DNA of 64,000 nucleotides from Paenibacillus albicereus (GCF_012676905.1 NZ_CP051428.1:5104993-5168992); one strand, 5' to 3'; shown: positions 27,593 through 37,195, numbered from the stretch's first letter. The notes: generated by a model from the sequence alone, not told the origin. Numbers and translations are program-made.

Positions 27593-28367
27593 GCTCGTAC
27601 GGATGCGTGTCCCTCAGCGGATGCTCGTCCTTGCGGAAGAAGTGCCCGCGGTCCTCCAGCACGCCGTTGACCGTCAGCCTCGCCAGATCCATCATATTGT
27701 GGTTGAGGCTCAGATGCGCGAGATACACCCGCCGCGTGCGGTCGGTCATCAGCTCGCACAGCGCCTCCCCGGCCGCCTCGTTGGACAGGTGGCCGACGTC
27801 GCTGAGGATGCGGCGCTTGATGTTCCACGGGTAGCGGCCCATGCGCAGCATCTCGGGGTCGTGGTTGGACTCCAGCACGAGCACGTCGGAGTCGATGATG
27901 CTGCGCCGCACCAGATCGCTGACATAGCCGAGGTCCGTCGCCAGGCTCAGCTTGTAGCCGTCCTCCGTGAACGTATAGCCGACCGGCTCCGCCGCGTCGT
28001 GCGAGATCGGATACGAGCGGACCGCCATGCTTCCGAAGCGCACCTCCTCGCCCGTGCCCATGACGACCCGCCGCTCCGGCGGTACGTGTGTGGCATGGCG
28101 TTCGAGAGCGGCCCATGTCGCCTCGTTGGCGTACACCGGCAGCTCGTATTTGCGCGCGAGCGCGTTGAGCCCCTTGATATGATCGGAATGCTCATGCGTA
28201 ATGAGCACGGCGTCGATGTCATGGCCGGCGATGCCTTGGCTCCCCATCAGCTCCTCGAGCTTCTTGAGGCTGTGCCCCGCATCGACGAGCACCGTCTTGT
28301 CCCCGCTCTGCACGACCGTCGCGTTGCCGGTCGAGCCGCTGGCCAGCACGGTAAATCTGAATTCCAT
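27555..28367 (-). CDS. walJ: WalJ/YycJ metallo-beta-lactamase-fold hydrolase
   Basis: 270 residues. The metal site THEHSDHIKG (about residues 59-68) and further His/Asp ligands (HDAAE, ATDLGYVSD, ESNHDPEML) mark a cytoplasmic MBL-fold nuclease of the WalJ family, linked in Bacillus and Streptococcus to coordination of DNA replication and cell division and to wall stress. I chose ATG 28367 (MEFRFTVLASGSTGN, the family start). It lies downstream of walRKHI in the same orientation, but a strong terminator and a 1-kb repeat island intervene, so it must have its own promoter here. Confidence 0.9.
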   Translation of the reverse strand: MEFRFTVLASGSTGNATVVQSGDKTVLVDAGHSLKKLEELMGSQGIAGHDIDAVLITHEHSDHIKGLNALARKYELPVYANEATWAALERHATHVPPERRVVMGTGEEVRFGSMAVRSYPISHDAAEPVGYTFTEDGYKLSLATDLGYVSDLVRRSIIDSDVLVLESNHDPEMLRMGRYPWNIKRRILSDVGHLSNEAAGEALCELMTDRTRRVYLAHLSLNHNMMDLARLTVNGVLEDRGHFFRKDEHPLRDTHPYEPTPWDQIKRKAL

Positions 28368-28476
28368 TATCCTTGCCTTCCCTTCCATGGCCCGCAAGGC
28401 CAATCCAAGCCCTTAAAGACCCATTGTACCATTGTCCGTCCGGCGTCTCTACATGCCGCTGGAAATTTAGCTAGAA

Positions 28477-28527
28477 AAAAGGAACCGTCCTGAGGTCCGA
28501 TTCGCGGGCCTCAGGACGGTTCCTTTT
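28477..28527 (-). terminator. Strong terminator between the wal operon and walJ
   Basis: Perfect 19-bp stem AAAAGGAACCGTCCTGAGG / CCTCAGGACGGTTCCTTTT with a T6 tail on the minus strand. It ends transcripts coming from walI and the repeat island. Confidence 0.85.
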
Positions 28528-28599
28528 CTTGTTCGGGCGGCTGCGGAACCCGCCTTTCGGCGGGAGAAGAGGCAGCGGAGCGGAGCCATCTCCACTCCG

Positions 28600-28940
28600 C
28601 CTAATGGCAGTAGTCCGGACCCCTTCAACGTTCACCCGGGTGCTTCGTTCGTCGCACGACGGTAGTTCGGACCCCTTCAGCGCTTCTCCGAACGTCCTGC
28701 TCCCGGCACGAAGGTAGTCCGGACCCCTCCAACGTTCATCCAGGTGCTTCGTTCGCTGCACGACGGTAGTTTGAACCCCTTCAGCGCTTCTCCGAACGTC
28801 CCGCTCCCGGCACGAAGGTAGTCCGAACCCCTTCAACGTTCACCCGGGTGCTTCGTTCGTCGCACGACGGTAGTTCGGACCCCTTCAGCGCTTCTCCGAA
28901 CGTCCCGCTCCCGGCACGAAGGTAGTCCGGACCCGTTGGT
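28600..28940. repeat. 52-bp tandem repeat array (alternating 104-bp dimer)
   Basis: The core GTAGTYCGGACCCCTTC occurs seven times at exactly 52-bp steps: 28610, 28662, 28714, 28766, 28818, 28870, 28922. Units alternate between two versions: one continues caacgttcaccc...gcttcgttcgtcgcacgac, the other cagcgcttctccgaacgt...cccggcacgaa. The true period is therefore 104 bp. Since 52 is not a multiple of three the frame rotates, so it is not a coding repeat. It is non-coding, between walI and the walJ terminator. Confidence 0.85.
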
Positions 28941-29218
28941 TTTTCCGCGTATGATGGGCCCGTCACGACGATCGTAGCAGCTACGCACGGATTGAAGCGA
29001 ATGCGCACCGTTAGCTTGGCAAGAGAAGGCGACTCAGGTTCTCCATCGCGCCGTATAGCGGGGAATTTGCAAGCACAGCACTCCTTCGTCTCGGGTGACG
29101 CAGGAGAGCGGAGGGGACGGAAACCTCTTGGAGAAGCGCCAGCGGTTCCCTTGAAGGCCGGATTCCTTCCGTTTCAGAAAAGGAGATCAGGGAATCTGGG
29201 CTTCAGCGGAATCGAAAA

Positions 29219-29425
29219 GAGGTTCCGTCACCGCAGCGGGCTTCGCGCTACGCGTCCGAGGTTCCGTCACCGCAGCTCGTCTCTCGCTACGCGTCCGAGG
29301 TTCCGTCACCGCAGCGGGCTTCGCGCTACGCGTCCTAGATTCCGTCACCTCAGCTCGCCCCCCGTTACGCGCCTAGAGGTTCCGTCACCGCGCAACACGT
29401 TCGAAGTTCCGTCGCCGCAGCTCGC
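29219..29425. repeat. 39-bp tandem repeat array
   Basis: The element TTCCGTCAC(C)GCAG recurs at 29223, 29262, 29301 and 29340 with a 39-bp period, then in decayed form at 29380 and 29407. The variable half reads cgggcttcgcgctacgcgtcc or ctcgtctctcgctacgcgtcc. It abuts the walI stop codon (29433). The period is divisible by three and both directions are open for a while, but no start or ribosome site supports a gene. Confidence 0.8.
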
Positions 29426-29432
29426 GAGGGTG

Positions 29433-30308
29433 CTACTCCCCCGCCGGCGAAGGCTCCGGCTTGTCGATCAGCACTTCCCCGCTGGACGCCTGCAGATAGA
29501 TCGAGCTGCCGTCCTCCATCAGGATGCGCCAGGACGGCGTCGACACCTGGGTCTCCGAATCGAACCGCTGCCCTTCCTTGTAGCCGAGGCGGATCTCCCT
29601 GATCGCGCCGCCATCGGCCATGTACTTCTCGACGACCTCCGGCCGGATCGCCCGCGACGCCGGCAGCACCGGCTGCGGCCGCTGGCCCTCGTCCGCCGGC
29701 ACCAGCTCGATCCGGTCCTGGCGGTAGCCGGTGATGCGCTGGTCGCTGTAGTACAGCTCCAGACGCACGTTGAACATCGGCCGGCCCCCCTCCATCCGGT
29801 ACAGGACGAACTTGCGGTCGTCCAGCCCGAGCGTGTCCAGCTCGTACCGATCGAGCTCGGGAATGATGCCGCCGAGCGCCTTGAGCAGCTCTTCCCGCTG
29901 GAAGACGACCCGGCTGTCCACCGGCGCCTTCAGCGGCGTGATTCCTTCGCCATCGTCCGACCCCGCCGCGCCGCCGTCCGGCCGAGTTCCGCCGCCGTCC
30001 AGGCCTGCGCCGCTGCCGCCATCCTTCTCTGCCTCTCCCCCAGCCGCCTCCGAGTTCTCCGCCGGCACTCCCGCCCGCCCGACATAGCGATACGTCAGGT
30101 CATGCAGCACCGGCGTCTCCTTCGGGATCACGCCCGAGAACGCGACGCGCTTCGCCTTCAGCGCCGCCAGCGTCTCCGGCGACAGCTCGGCCGAGTTGCT
30201 GCTCGGCTGCACGCGCTCCCGCACGTCGCCCCACAGCTGATAGCCGAGCAGCAGGTTGAGGAGCAGGAACGCCAGGATCAGTACGCTCTTCGCCCTACCC
30301 CAATCCAC
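29433..30308 (-). CDS. walI: WalI/YycI regulator of WalK
   Basis: 291 residues from a GTG at 30308, chosen because AAGGAGG lies eight bases upstream and it gives the family N-terminus DWGRAKSVLILAFLLLNLLLGYQLW (one membrane segment, about 6-24). The remainder is an extracellular YycH/YycI-fold domain; about residues 95-145 are a Gly/Ala/Asp-rich insert. In Bacillus WalI and WalH bind the membrane region of WalK and restrain it. The gene overlaps walH by 14 bp, so translation is coupled. Downstream is the repeat island. Confidence 0.9.
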   Translation of the reverse strand: MDWGRAKSVLILAFLLLNLLLGYQLWGDVRERVQPSSNSAELSPETLAALKAKRVAFSGVIPKETPVLHDLTYRYVGRAGVPAENSEAAGGEAEKDGGSGAGLDGGGTRPDGGAAGSDDGEGITPLKAPVDSRVVFQREELLKALGGIIPELDRYELDTLGLDDRKFVLYRMEGGRPMFNVRLELYYSDQRITGYRQDRIELVPADEGQRPQPVLPASRAIRPEVVEKYMADGGAIREIRLGYKEGQRFDSETQVSTPSWRILMEDGSSIYLQASSGEVLIDKPEPSPAGE

Positions 30309-31815
30309 GGGCCGTTCCTCCTTCCTCTTCGCGCGAAGCTCCGTCGCCTGGCGGCGGCGTCGGGGAAGGCGTCGCACCGGCTTCGCCGACGCCCGCGCCG
30401 AGCGCGGATAAATTGTCTCGAGGCACGACGGAGCCGTCGAAGCCTTCGTCCAGCGGCCCCGCCAGAGCTTCCTCCGTGCCGTCCGCGAGGCGCACCGCCC
30501 AGACCGGCAGGAAGCGCAGCTGGCCGTCCTCGGCCGGCTCCGCCTTGACCGCCGGATAGAGCGCCTCGATCTCCGAGCGCCTGGAGTAGGCGGCCAGAGC
30601 CTGGTCGAGGCGCTGCCCGCCCGGCAGCCAGCGAGCCGACTTTTGGGCCGGCGACGGACCGAGCGTGATGAGCGAGCGCTCGTAGGTCGTCACGGAGCCC
30701 TGCAGCACCGTCAGCCGAATGAAGCCGAAGCGGAAGTCCGAGGAAGGGACGACGGGCAGCACGCGATTTTCGCCGAAGCGGAAATATTGGCGGAACAGCA
30801 GCTCATGCTGCTCCTCCGAAGTCCCCCGCCCGGGACGCGGCGTCGGCCCGGACGATCCGCCCGCCGCGTCCGAGCCGCCGAGCGAGACGAGACGATGGAG
30901 GCCGTCCCAGCCATGCTGGTTGACGAACTGCATCGCGCTGCTCATGCTGCCGGCCGGATTGCTGCGCGCCTGCTCGCTGCCGCTCAGCGGAGCGGCCGGG
31001 TCGGTGTAGCTGATCCATTGGCCGTTCTGCTCGATCTGGAGCGCCCGTTTGCCGTCCGTATATACCTGCGAGCCGTCCCGATCCTTGATCATGCGCGTCG
31101 TGCCGGGGTCGAAGAACAGGCTGCGCTGCAGCAGATCGGCCGAGTACGACTGGTAGCCGATGCGGGCCTGCGCCGCCTCGACCGGCTGCCGGGGCACATA
31201 CAGCCCGTAGGCGTCCGGCTCGTACGGCGTCCAATATTCGCCGAGGCCGACATCGTCCTCGACGTCGCGCACGGTCAGGTCGGCCTGCGTCGCCTCGTAG
31301 ACGACGCCGCCGCCCGCGCTGAAGAAGAAGGTGCGCACCTCCTCCGTGCTGCTGCTGCGGAAAATCCAGATGCGGTCCACCGTATCGGCGAGGAATTCCT
31401 CGTCGCCGCTGTCGAGCTGCAGCATCCGCGACAGCAGCGTCACCGGCAGGCCGCTGCCGAGCCGCAGCTCCAGGCCGAGGTTGTTGTCGCGAATCTCGCT
31501 CCAGCGCACGACCGTATCGGCCATCCGCTGGAAGCCGCGGAACTCCCGTCCCTTGAGCTTGCTCAGGATAAGGTTGTAGAACGGAAGGTCGCCGGGATTG
31601 AGCACCGTATGGCTGCCGTTGCCGAAATGCAGGATGAGCTGCTCGGGGAACAGCGTCTCCTCGGTTTTGATCTCCGGCCCCATCGGATCGGTGCTGACGT
31701 AATTTTGCGCGGTGCGCACGGCCGCGCCCGGCGTGCTGTAGGCGACCATGTAGCTTTGAACGAGGCTGAGGGCGACGAGGGAGGCGAGCGCGATCGTCTT
31801 TATCCTTTCCTTCAT
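30295..31815 (-). CDS. walH: WalH/YycH regulator of WalK
   Basis: 506 residues with an N-terminal membrane segment (about 7-26, IALASLVALSLVQSYMVAYS) and a large extracellular part, as in YycH. The start overlaps the walK stop (ATGA), and the end overlaps walI, placing it firmly inside the walRKHI operon. Together with WalI it modulates WalK activity at the division site in Bacillus. The C-terminal 40 residues are Gly/Pro/Glu-rich and look like a disordered tail. Sequence conservation of this family is low; the assignment rests on position, size and topology. Confidence 0.9.
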   Translation of the reverse strand: MKERIKTIALASLVALSLVQSYMVAYSTPGAAVRTAQNYVSTDPMGPEIKTEETLFPEQLILHFGNGSHTVLNPGDLPFYNLILSKLKGREFRGFQRMADTVVRWSEIRDNNLGLELRLGSGLPVTLLSRMLQLDSGDEEFLADTVDRIWIFRSSSTEEVRTFFFSAGGGVVYEATQADLTVRDVEDDVGLGEYWTPYEPDAYGLYVPRQPVEAAQARIGYQSYSADLLQRSLFFDPGTTRMIKDRDGSQVYTDGKRALQIEQNGQWISYTDPAAPLSGSEQARSNPAGSMSSAMQFVNQHGWDGLHRLVSLGGSDAAGGSSGPTPRPGRGTSEEQHELLFRQYFRFGENRVLPVVPSSDFRFGFIRLTVLQGSVTTYERSLITLGPSPAQKSARWLPGGQRLDQALAAYSRRSEIEALYPAVKAEPAEDGQLRFLPVWAVRLADGTEEALAGPLDEGFDGSVVPRDNLSALGAGVGEAGATPSPTPPPGDGASREEEGGTARGLG

Positions 31816-33644
31816 ATCGCCTGCTCCCCTTTCGTCTGCGGCTGCGGCAGGATGAACGTGACCGTCGTGCCGGCATCCAGCTCGGATTCCAGCGTAATCG
31901 TGCCGCCGTGCGCCTTGATCATTTCCCGGGCAATCGAAAGGCCGAGTCCGGTGCCGCCCATCTCCCGCGAGCGGGCCTTGTCCACTCGATAAAAGCGGTC
32001 GAAGATGCGGGCGAGATCGCGCTTCGGAATGCCGATGCCGGAATCCTTGACGCTGACGGCCAGCGCCCCGCTCTCCTCCAGTCGGGCCGACAGCTCGATG
32101 CGGCCGCCCTCGAGCGTATATTTGATCGCGTTGGACATCAGATTGTCCAGCACCTGATCGATCTGGTCGCGGTCGAGCACGGCTTTGCCGACACGGGGGT
32201 CGACCTGGACGACGGCACGGATGCCTTTTTTACGCATCTGCACCGAGAACCGGTCCGCTACCTCGTCGAGCATCTCGGCGATGTCGGTGTCGCGGCGGCG
32301 CAGCGTCGACTGCTGGGAGTCGAGCCGCGACAGATGCAGCAGGTCGGTGACGAGGCGGATCATCCGCTCCGTCTCGTTGCGGATAACCCCGACGAAGCGC
32401 TCCGCAAGCTGCGGCTCCGCAAGCGCTCCGTCGCCGAGCGCCTCGGCATAGCTGCGGATCGTCGTCAGCGGCGTGCGCAGCTCATGCGAGACGTTGGCGA
32501 CGAACTCGCGCCGCGACTGGTCGAGCTTCTCCTGCTCCGTGATGTCCTGCAGCAGCGCGATCGTGCCGGTGATGCCCCGGTCGCGGCGGTGGATCGGGCT
32601 GAGCGTGACGCGCAGCACCCAGCGCTCCTCGCCGTCCGGCGATTCCTTGACGAGCACGGCGGCGAGGCCGCGCGAGGCGCGCAGCGCCTCGAGCCGCTCC
32701 TGCGGCAGCTCCAGCACATCGGTCAGCGGGCTGCCCTCGCATACGTCGACGCCGAGCAGCTCCAGCGCGCGCCGGTTGGACACCATCACCGTGCCGCGCT
32801 CATCGGCCGCGATGACGCCGTCGCTCATGTTGGAGAGGACCGACTGCAGCTTCTCGTTCTCTTCCTCGTTGACCGACAGCGCCTCCCGCAGCCGCTGCGT
32901 CATTTCGTTGAACGCCTCGCTCAGCCGGCCGATCTCGTCGTCGGCGAGCACCGGCACCTGCTGGTCGAAGCGTCCTTCGGCGACCGCCTCCGCCTGGCGG
33001 GTGAGCCCCTTGATCGGGCTCGTGATCGTATGCGCCAGCACGATGCCGAGCACGCCGGTGAGGCCGAGCGCGATCAGCGTGCCGGAGACGAAAATCTGGT
33101 TGACCCGGTCGACGGTCGCGTTGACCTCGGTCATGCCGGCGACGATGTAGACGGCTCCGATGACGCGGTTGTCCGGCGACTTGATCGGCTGGGTGATGAT
33201 CTTCTTGCGCACGTTGTCTTCGTCGAGGATGTCCTGCTCGTTGTCCGGGATGCCCTGCAGCGCCTGGCTGACCATGAGCGACGTGTTCTTCTTGCCGATG
33301 TAGGCGCTGTAGGCATCCGATGTCGCCAGCACGCGGCCGCTCGCGTCGAGCACCTGAAGCTCCGCGCCGGTGCGGCTGAACAGGCTGTTGACGTAGTCGG
33401 ACAGCGAGTTCGCGCCTTCCTCGGCGTCGCCGCCGGCGAGCGAGCCCTCGGACAGCTTGTCCGCGGCGAGCACCGCGAGCGCGCGCGCCTGATCGTTGAG
33501 GCTGTTCGCGAACGTATCGGTGAGCGAGCTTTTGACCGTGCTGACGAAATAAACCGCGATCAGCTGGATCGAGATCAGGATGAGCAGCATGTAGATCGCG
33601 ATCAGCTTGACCTGGATCGTGCTGAACCAGCGCCTGCCCTTCAT
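31812..33644 (-). CDS. walK: WalK essential sensor histidine kinase
   Basis: 610 residues. Membrane segment 1 (about 13-35), an extracellular Cache/PAS-like sensor (36-184), membrane segment 2 (about 186-205), HAMP (206-258), cytoplasmic PAS (about 265-370), HisKA with His387 in [15 protein letters not shown], and the ATPase domain with N box [11 protein letters not shown] and G box [12 protein letters not shown]. WalK senses wall/lipid II-linked cues and controls autolysin genes through WalR. The order and the four-base overlaps with walR and walH are the conserved arrangement. No missing residues are seen. Confidence 0.95.
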   Translation of the reverse strand: MKGRRWFSTIQVKLIAIYMLLILISIQLIAVYFVSTVKSSLTDTFANSLNDQARALAVLAADKLSEGSLAGGDAEEGANSLSDYVNSLFSRTGAELQVLDASGRVLATSDAYSAYIGKKNTSLMVSQALQGIPDNEQDILDEDNVRKKIITQPIKSPDNRVIGAVYIVAGMTEVNATVDRVNQIFVSGTLIALGLTGVLGIVLAHTITSPIKGLTRQAEAVAEGRFDQQVPVLADDEIGRLSEAFNEMTQRLREALSVNEEENEKLQSVLSNMSDGVIAADERGTVMVSNRRALELLGVDVCEGSPLTDVLELPQERLEALRASRGLAAVLVKESPDGEERWVLRVTLSPIHRRDRGITGTIALLQDITEQEKLDQSRREFVANVSHELRTPLTTIRSYAEALGDGALAEPQLAERFVGVIRNETERMIRLVTDLLHLSRLDSQQSTLRRRDTDIAEMLDEVADRFSVQMRKKGIRAVVQVDPRVGKAVLDRDQIDQVLDNLMSNAIKYTLEGGRIELSARLEESGALAVSVKDSGIGIPKRDLARIFDRFYRVDKARSREMGGTGLGLSIAREMIKAHGGTITLESELDAGTTVTFILPQPQTKGEQAI

Positions 33645-34393
33645 CCTCCGCCCAGCCCTCCCTGTTTCGGATTGCGCATCAGATAGCCGAGGCCGCGCCG
33701 CGTCAGGATGTACTCCGGCCGGCTCGGATCATCCTCGATCTTCTCGCGCAGCCGGCGGATCGTCACGTCGACCGTGCGCACGTCGCCGAAGTACTCGAAC
33801 CCCCATACCGCCTGCAGCAGATGCTCGCGGGTCATCACCTTGCCGCTGTGGCGGGCCAGGTAGTAGACGAGCTCGTACTCGCGATGCGTCAGGTCGAGCG
33901 GCTGCTCGTCCTTGTAGACGATGTACATGTCCGTGTCGATGAACAGGTTGAACAGCTTCAGCCCTTGCTTCTCCGGCTCCGCCTCGGCCGCGCCTTGCGC
34001 GGCGCCGGCGGCCAGCGCCTCGCGCGTCTTCTGCGTGCGGCGCAGATGCGCCTTCACGCGCGCCAGCAGCTCCCTCGTGCCGAACGGCTTCGTCACGTAG
34101 TCGTCGGCGCCGAGCTCCAGGCCCAGCACCTTGTCGATCTCCGTATCCTTGGCCGTCAGCATGATGATCGGCGTCTGCAGCCGCGTCCGCACCTCGCGGC
34201 AGACGTCCATGCCGTCCTTGACCGGCAGCATGAGGTCGAGCAGGATCAGATCCGGCTCCTCCTCGAAGGCCGCCCTCACCGCTTCTGCGCCGTCGAAGGC
34301 GCAGATGACCTCATAGCCTTCCTTCTCCAGGTTGAACTTCAATATATCCGCGATCGGCCGCTCGTCGTCGACCACGAGAATCTTGCCCTGCAT
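33641..34393 (-). CDS. walR: WalR essential response regulator
   Basis: 250 residues: OmpR/PhoB-type regulator with receiver acid pair DDE (9-11), phospho-acceptor Asp53 in LLDLMLP, Lys in VTKPFG, and winged helix ending [11 protein letters not shown]. It controls cell-wall hydrolases and division genes with WalK. It is slightly longer than the usual about 235 residues because of an Ala/Glu-rich linker insert (about 128-148, [20 protein letters not shown]) and a Gly-rich tail. It is the first gene of the operon and overlaps walK by 4 bp. Confidence 0.95.
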   Translation of the reverse strand: MQGKILVVDDERPIADILKFNLEKEGYEVICAFDGAEAVRAAFEEEPDLILLDLMLPVKDGMDVCREVRTRLQTPIIMLTAKDTEIDKVLGLELGADDYVTKPFGTRELLARVKAHLRRTQKTREALAAGAAQGAAEAEPEKQGLKLFNLFIDTDMYIVYKDEQPLDLTHREYELVYYLARHSGKVMTREHLLQAVWGFEYFGDVRTVDVTIRRLREKIEDDPSRPEYILTRRGLGYLMRNPKQGGLGGG

Positions 34394-34491
34394 CCGCGTC
34401 CGCTCCCTTCTTCGCCGCAGCCTCAGCTCCCTGCCTGCCGGAGCGCCGCTTCTTTCTCCCTAGTTTACCACAGCCGGCGCCGCGCGCGAAA

Positions 34492-34517
34492 AAGCGCGGC
34501 CTCGGAAGGCCGCGCTT
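34492..34517 (-). terminator. Terminator between the M23 gene and walR
   Basis: Perfect stem AAGCGCGGCC / GGCCGCGCTT with T5 on the minus strand, 26 bp after the M23 stop. The wal operon therefore starts from its own promoter downstream of this point. Confidence 0.8.
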
Positions 34518-34542
34518 GCGATAAGGAAGCGATGAGTGCTGT

Positions 34543-36015
34543 TTACAGGTATTTCAACGGGTTTTGCAGAGCGCCGTTCTTGGAGATTTCGAAGTGCAGA
34601 TGCGTGCCGGTCGAGCGGCCCGTGTTGCCCATGATGCCGAGCTTCTCGCCGCGCTCGAGCGTCTCGCCGGCGCTGACCGAGATGCTGCGGAGGTGGCCGT
34701 ACAGCGTCTTGTAGCCGTTGCGGTGGTTGACGATGACGACGTTGCCGTAGCCGCTCTTCGTGCCGGCGAATTCGACGACGCCTTCGTCGGCCGCTTTAAT
34801 TGTGCTCGAGCCGACCAGGTCGATGCCCTTGTGCAGCCGGCCCCAGCGGGTGCCGTACGTGCTCGTGATGCGCGCGCCGGAGACCGGGTAGCTGAACGTG
34901 CCGCTGCCTTCGCCGACGACCTTCGTGCCGCGCACGATGATCTTGGGCACAGACTTCGCGAGGACGTCGATGCTGACGAGCTCCTCGCTCATCTTGTAGC
35001 CGTTCTGCTTGACGACGGCGTACGTGAGCCGCTTGGAGCCCGCTTGGCCTTCTTGGATGACCTTGGACTCGCCCTTCTTGAGCGTCGCCTTGTTCTGGAT
35101 GATGACCTGCGGCTCGGTCGTGATGACCTCCGACTGGCTCTCCGTCGTCACGACGCTGATCGCCGGCTTCTTCACGGTCAGATCGAGGACGTCGCCCGCC
35201 TTGATGAGATCGTCCTGGACCGCCGGGTTGTTCTTGTAGATGACCTCGGGCGAAATGTCGAACTTCGACGCGATGCAGCCGACGCAGTCGCCGGCCTGGA
35301 CGGTATATTTCGTATCCGTCTCCATGCCTCCGCTCAGCAGCCGCAGCAGCTGGTCCTGGCCAAGCACCTCGGCCGGATCGGTCTCGGCCGGGCTGATTTC
35401 AACCTTTTCCGCGAACTTGACGCCGCTGATGCGGTTCACCGGAGCGGACGCCGCCTTGGGCGCGGTGGAGAGCGTCGTCACCTGCGGCTGGGCGCTCTTC
35501 ATGCGCGATGGCGGAGCGTACTTGTCCTGCAGCTGCTTCAGCACGGCCTGGGCGGTCGCCTCGTTCTTCACGACGCCGATGACCTTGCCTCCGACGATCA
35601 CCTCCGTGCCGACCGCGGTCGACGTGAAGGTGGAGGCCAGCTTGTCCAGCGCCGCCTGCGTCTGAGGCTCGCCCTTGTACTCCCGTACCTCCTCGAAGGA
35701 AATGGCGCCGACATGCAGCTTCATCTCCAGGTTCGGGTAGGCTTTTTCCAGCTTGGCCGTCTCGCTCGTGACGAGCTCGTCCACCTGGGCCGGATCCTCG
35801 ACGGTGCCGACGGCCTGTCCGTCCAGCAGCACCTTATAATAGCTATACGTATGGGTATTGATATATTGCTTCGTTCCGATCGTCGCTGCGACAGCCAGGG
35901 CTGCGATCGCGACCGCGGCGATCAGGAGGATTCGGATCCAGCGCCGCCGCGAAGGCGGTTCCGGGAAGGATGGATTCGAGGGGTGCTCGTTACGCTTAAA
36001 AGCAATCATCTTCAA
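34543..36015 (-). CDS. M23 peptidoglycan endopeptidase with LysM and G5 domains
   Basis: 490 residues. Membrane anchor or signal (about 26-46, IRILLIAAVAIAALAVAATIG), an N-terminal region of YcdB-like fold, LysM (about 235-285, YTVQAGDCVGCIASKFD), G5 (about 290-365), and a C-terminal M23 LytM-type metallopeptidase with zinc ligands H in LHKGIDL, H in YGHL and H-x-H in HLHFE. It hydrolyses wall cross-links. I favour the TTG start at 36015, six bases after AAGGAG; the ATG two codons later has a poor spacing. Its position just upstream of walRK suggests function under the same wall-homeostasis control. Confidence 0.85.
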   Translation of the reverse strand: MKMIAFKRNEHPSNPSFPEPPSRRRWIRILLIAAVAIAALAVAATIGTKQYINTHTYSYYKVLLDGQAVGTVEDPAQVDELVTSETAKLEKAYPNLEMKLHVGAISFEEVREYKGEPQTQAALDKLASTFTSTAVGTEVIVGGKVIGVVKNEATAQAVLKQLQDKYAPPSRMKSAQPQVTTLSTAPKAASAPVNRISGVKFAEKVEISPAETDPAEVLGQDQLLRLLSGGMETDTKYTVQAGDCVGCIASKFDISPEVIYKNNPAVQDDLIKAGDVLDLTVKKPAISVVTTESQSEVITTEPQVIIQNKATLKKGESKVIQEGQAGSKRLTYAVVKQNGYKMSEELVSIDVLAKSVPKIIVRGTKVVGEGSGTFSYPVSGARITSTYGTRWGRLHKGIDLVGSSTIKAADEGVVEFAGTKSGYGNVVIVNHRNGYKTLYGHLRSISVSAGETLERGEKLGIMGNTGRSTGTHLHFEISKNGALQNPLKYL

Positions 36016-36402
36016 GGTGTGCTCCTTCTGTCGTATGCTCGCTTGCTTCGGCTTTGTTCCCCATGCTTTCGCCTCCGGCGTCCGCCTTCGGCAAAAATCG
36101 ACGAATCCTCCCCTGAGGAAGAATTCGTTTCTAACTTTACCATAGCCCGTTTTGCCCGTTCAACCGCTTCTCGGCCCCGGCGGATTAAACTTTTATCAGA
36201 ATTAAACGACAAGATGCGACAAACGTTCAATCGCCTCTCGCGCTCGGCGGAGCCACCTGCACGCAGGAACTCGTCGCCGGCTTGGGACTTACGCGGGAAT
36301 CCGGCGTTTGCCGAACTCGGAGGCGAGCCCGAAAAAAAACGTCCCCTATTCGGAGACGTCGGGATCGGTATTACAATGGATGACAAAGTATTACCGAACG
36401 CT
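36016..36402. other. Intergenic region upstream of the M23 gene
   Basis: 387 bp between the end of the Ser/Pro/Gly-rich gene and the M23 gene, both minus strand. It should hold the M23 promoter; the AT-richer patch around 36180-36240 is the likely place. I see no repeat, RNA gene or clear operator. Confidence 0.4.
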
Positions 36403-37068
36403 CTACATGTTTTGCGGCTGCGCCTTCCAAGAGGGAGGAGCTTCCGGCGAAGGCGCTGCTGGCGAAGAAGGGGCCGGGCTTCCGCCGGCTTCATCGGACT
36501 CGGCTCCTCCCGCTCCATCGCCTTCCCCGCCGATGGTTGCGGTCCCATCCGAACCTCCGGCCCCTCCCTCTTCTGCGCTTACTCGTGGCCCGGCTGGGCC
36601 GCTCTCCCCGCTGGACGGGGACGGCCAGCTCGATCCCGGAGCTTCCGAGGCTGACGGCGGCCAGACCGGGTCTGGGTCACTGGCGTCGGGCGCCAAGCCC
36701 TCCGGCTCGCTGCTGGCTGACGGCAGCCAAGCCTCTCCTTCGTCGTCTTCCTCCTTAGGGGGCGCCTCTGCAGAAGGAGACGGCTGGAACGCGGGCTCCG
36801 GCGTCGGCGTTGGCTCCGGGGCCGGCGAAGAAGCATCGGTCGGTGCCAGCGCCGGCACGCCCGTTTCGGGCGGCTCGGCTCCCCACAGCTTGCCCCACAC
36901 CCCGCCCATCGACATCGGCTGCATCTGCAGCGGAATATGGAACTGCTTCAGCAGCACCTCCACGTAGCTGGTCACGATATAGCCGGTCGTCCAGATCGAC
37001 AGCACGCTCACGAGCAGCGCGCCTGCCGCCAGCTTCCCGAGCCAAGCGGCTGTTTTTTTCATGTTCAT
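36403..37068 (-). CDS. Membrane-anchored Pro/Ser/Gly-rich protein, unknown function
   Basis: 221 residues. ATG 37068 has aaggagg nine bases upstream. One N-terminal membrane segment (about 8-32) precedes TSYVEVLLKQFHIPLQMQPM. From residue about 60 to the end it is an extracellular low-complexity Pro/Ser/Ala/Glu/Gly domain with PTPTPEP and SPSPSAEAPP motifs, ending in KAQPQNM. It looks like a wall-spanning stalk without a head. It is in the same orientation as purA and the M23 gene. I do not recognise a named family and no catalytic motif is visible. Confidence 0.55.
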   Translation of the reverse strand: MNMKKTAAWLGKLAAGALLVSVLSIWTTGYIVTSYVEVLLKQFHIPLQMQPMSMGGVWGKLWGAEPPETGVPALAPTDASSPAPEPTPTPEPAFQPSPSAEAPPKEEDDEGEAWLPSASSEPEGLAPDASDPDPVWPPSASEAPGSSWPSPSSGESGPAGPRVSAEEGGAGGSDGTATIGGEGDGAGGAESDEAGGSPAPSSPAAPSPEAPPSWKAQPQNM

Positions 37069-37162
37069 GCGACGAGTCCTCCTTCCTTGCCTGCTCTCTC
37101 TACCAGTATGGGCAAGGGTCCGGCGGCGCATTCTCTCGATCTAGCGATCCGGGGAAAAGAAA

Positions 37163-37195
37163 GAGCCGCCGCTTCCGGAAGGGAAGCGGCGGCTC
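37163..37195 (-). terminator. purA terminator
   Basis: Perfect 14-bp stem GAGCCGCCGCTTCC / GGAAGCGGCGGCTC, then TTTCTTTTCC on the minus strand, just after the purA stop. Confidence 0.85.

Noticed and set aside
28600..28940. The 52-bp array as a CRISPR
   Set aside because: The stretches between cores are themselves repeated alternately, so there are no unique spacers, and no cas genes are in the window.
28781..29008. Minus-strand frames within the repeat arrays as small genes
   Set aside because: The 52-bp period breaks the frame between copies and no ribosome site precedes them.
28992..30548. 518-codon plus-strand frame across the 39-bp repeats and walI
   Set aside because: Antisense to walI, Arg/His/Leu-rich, and its start lies in repeats.
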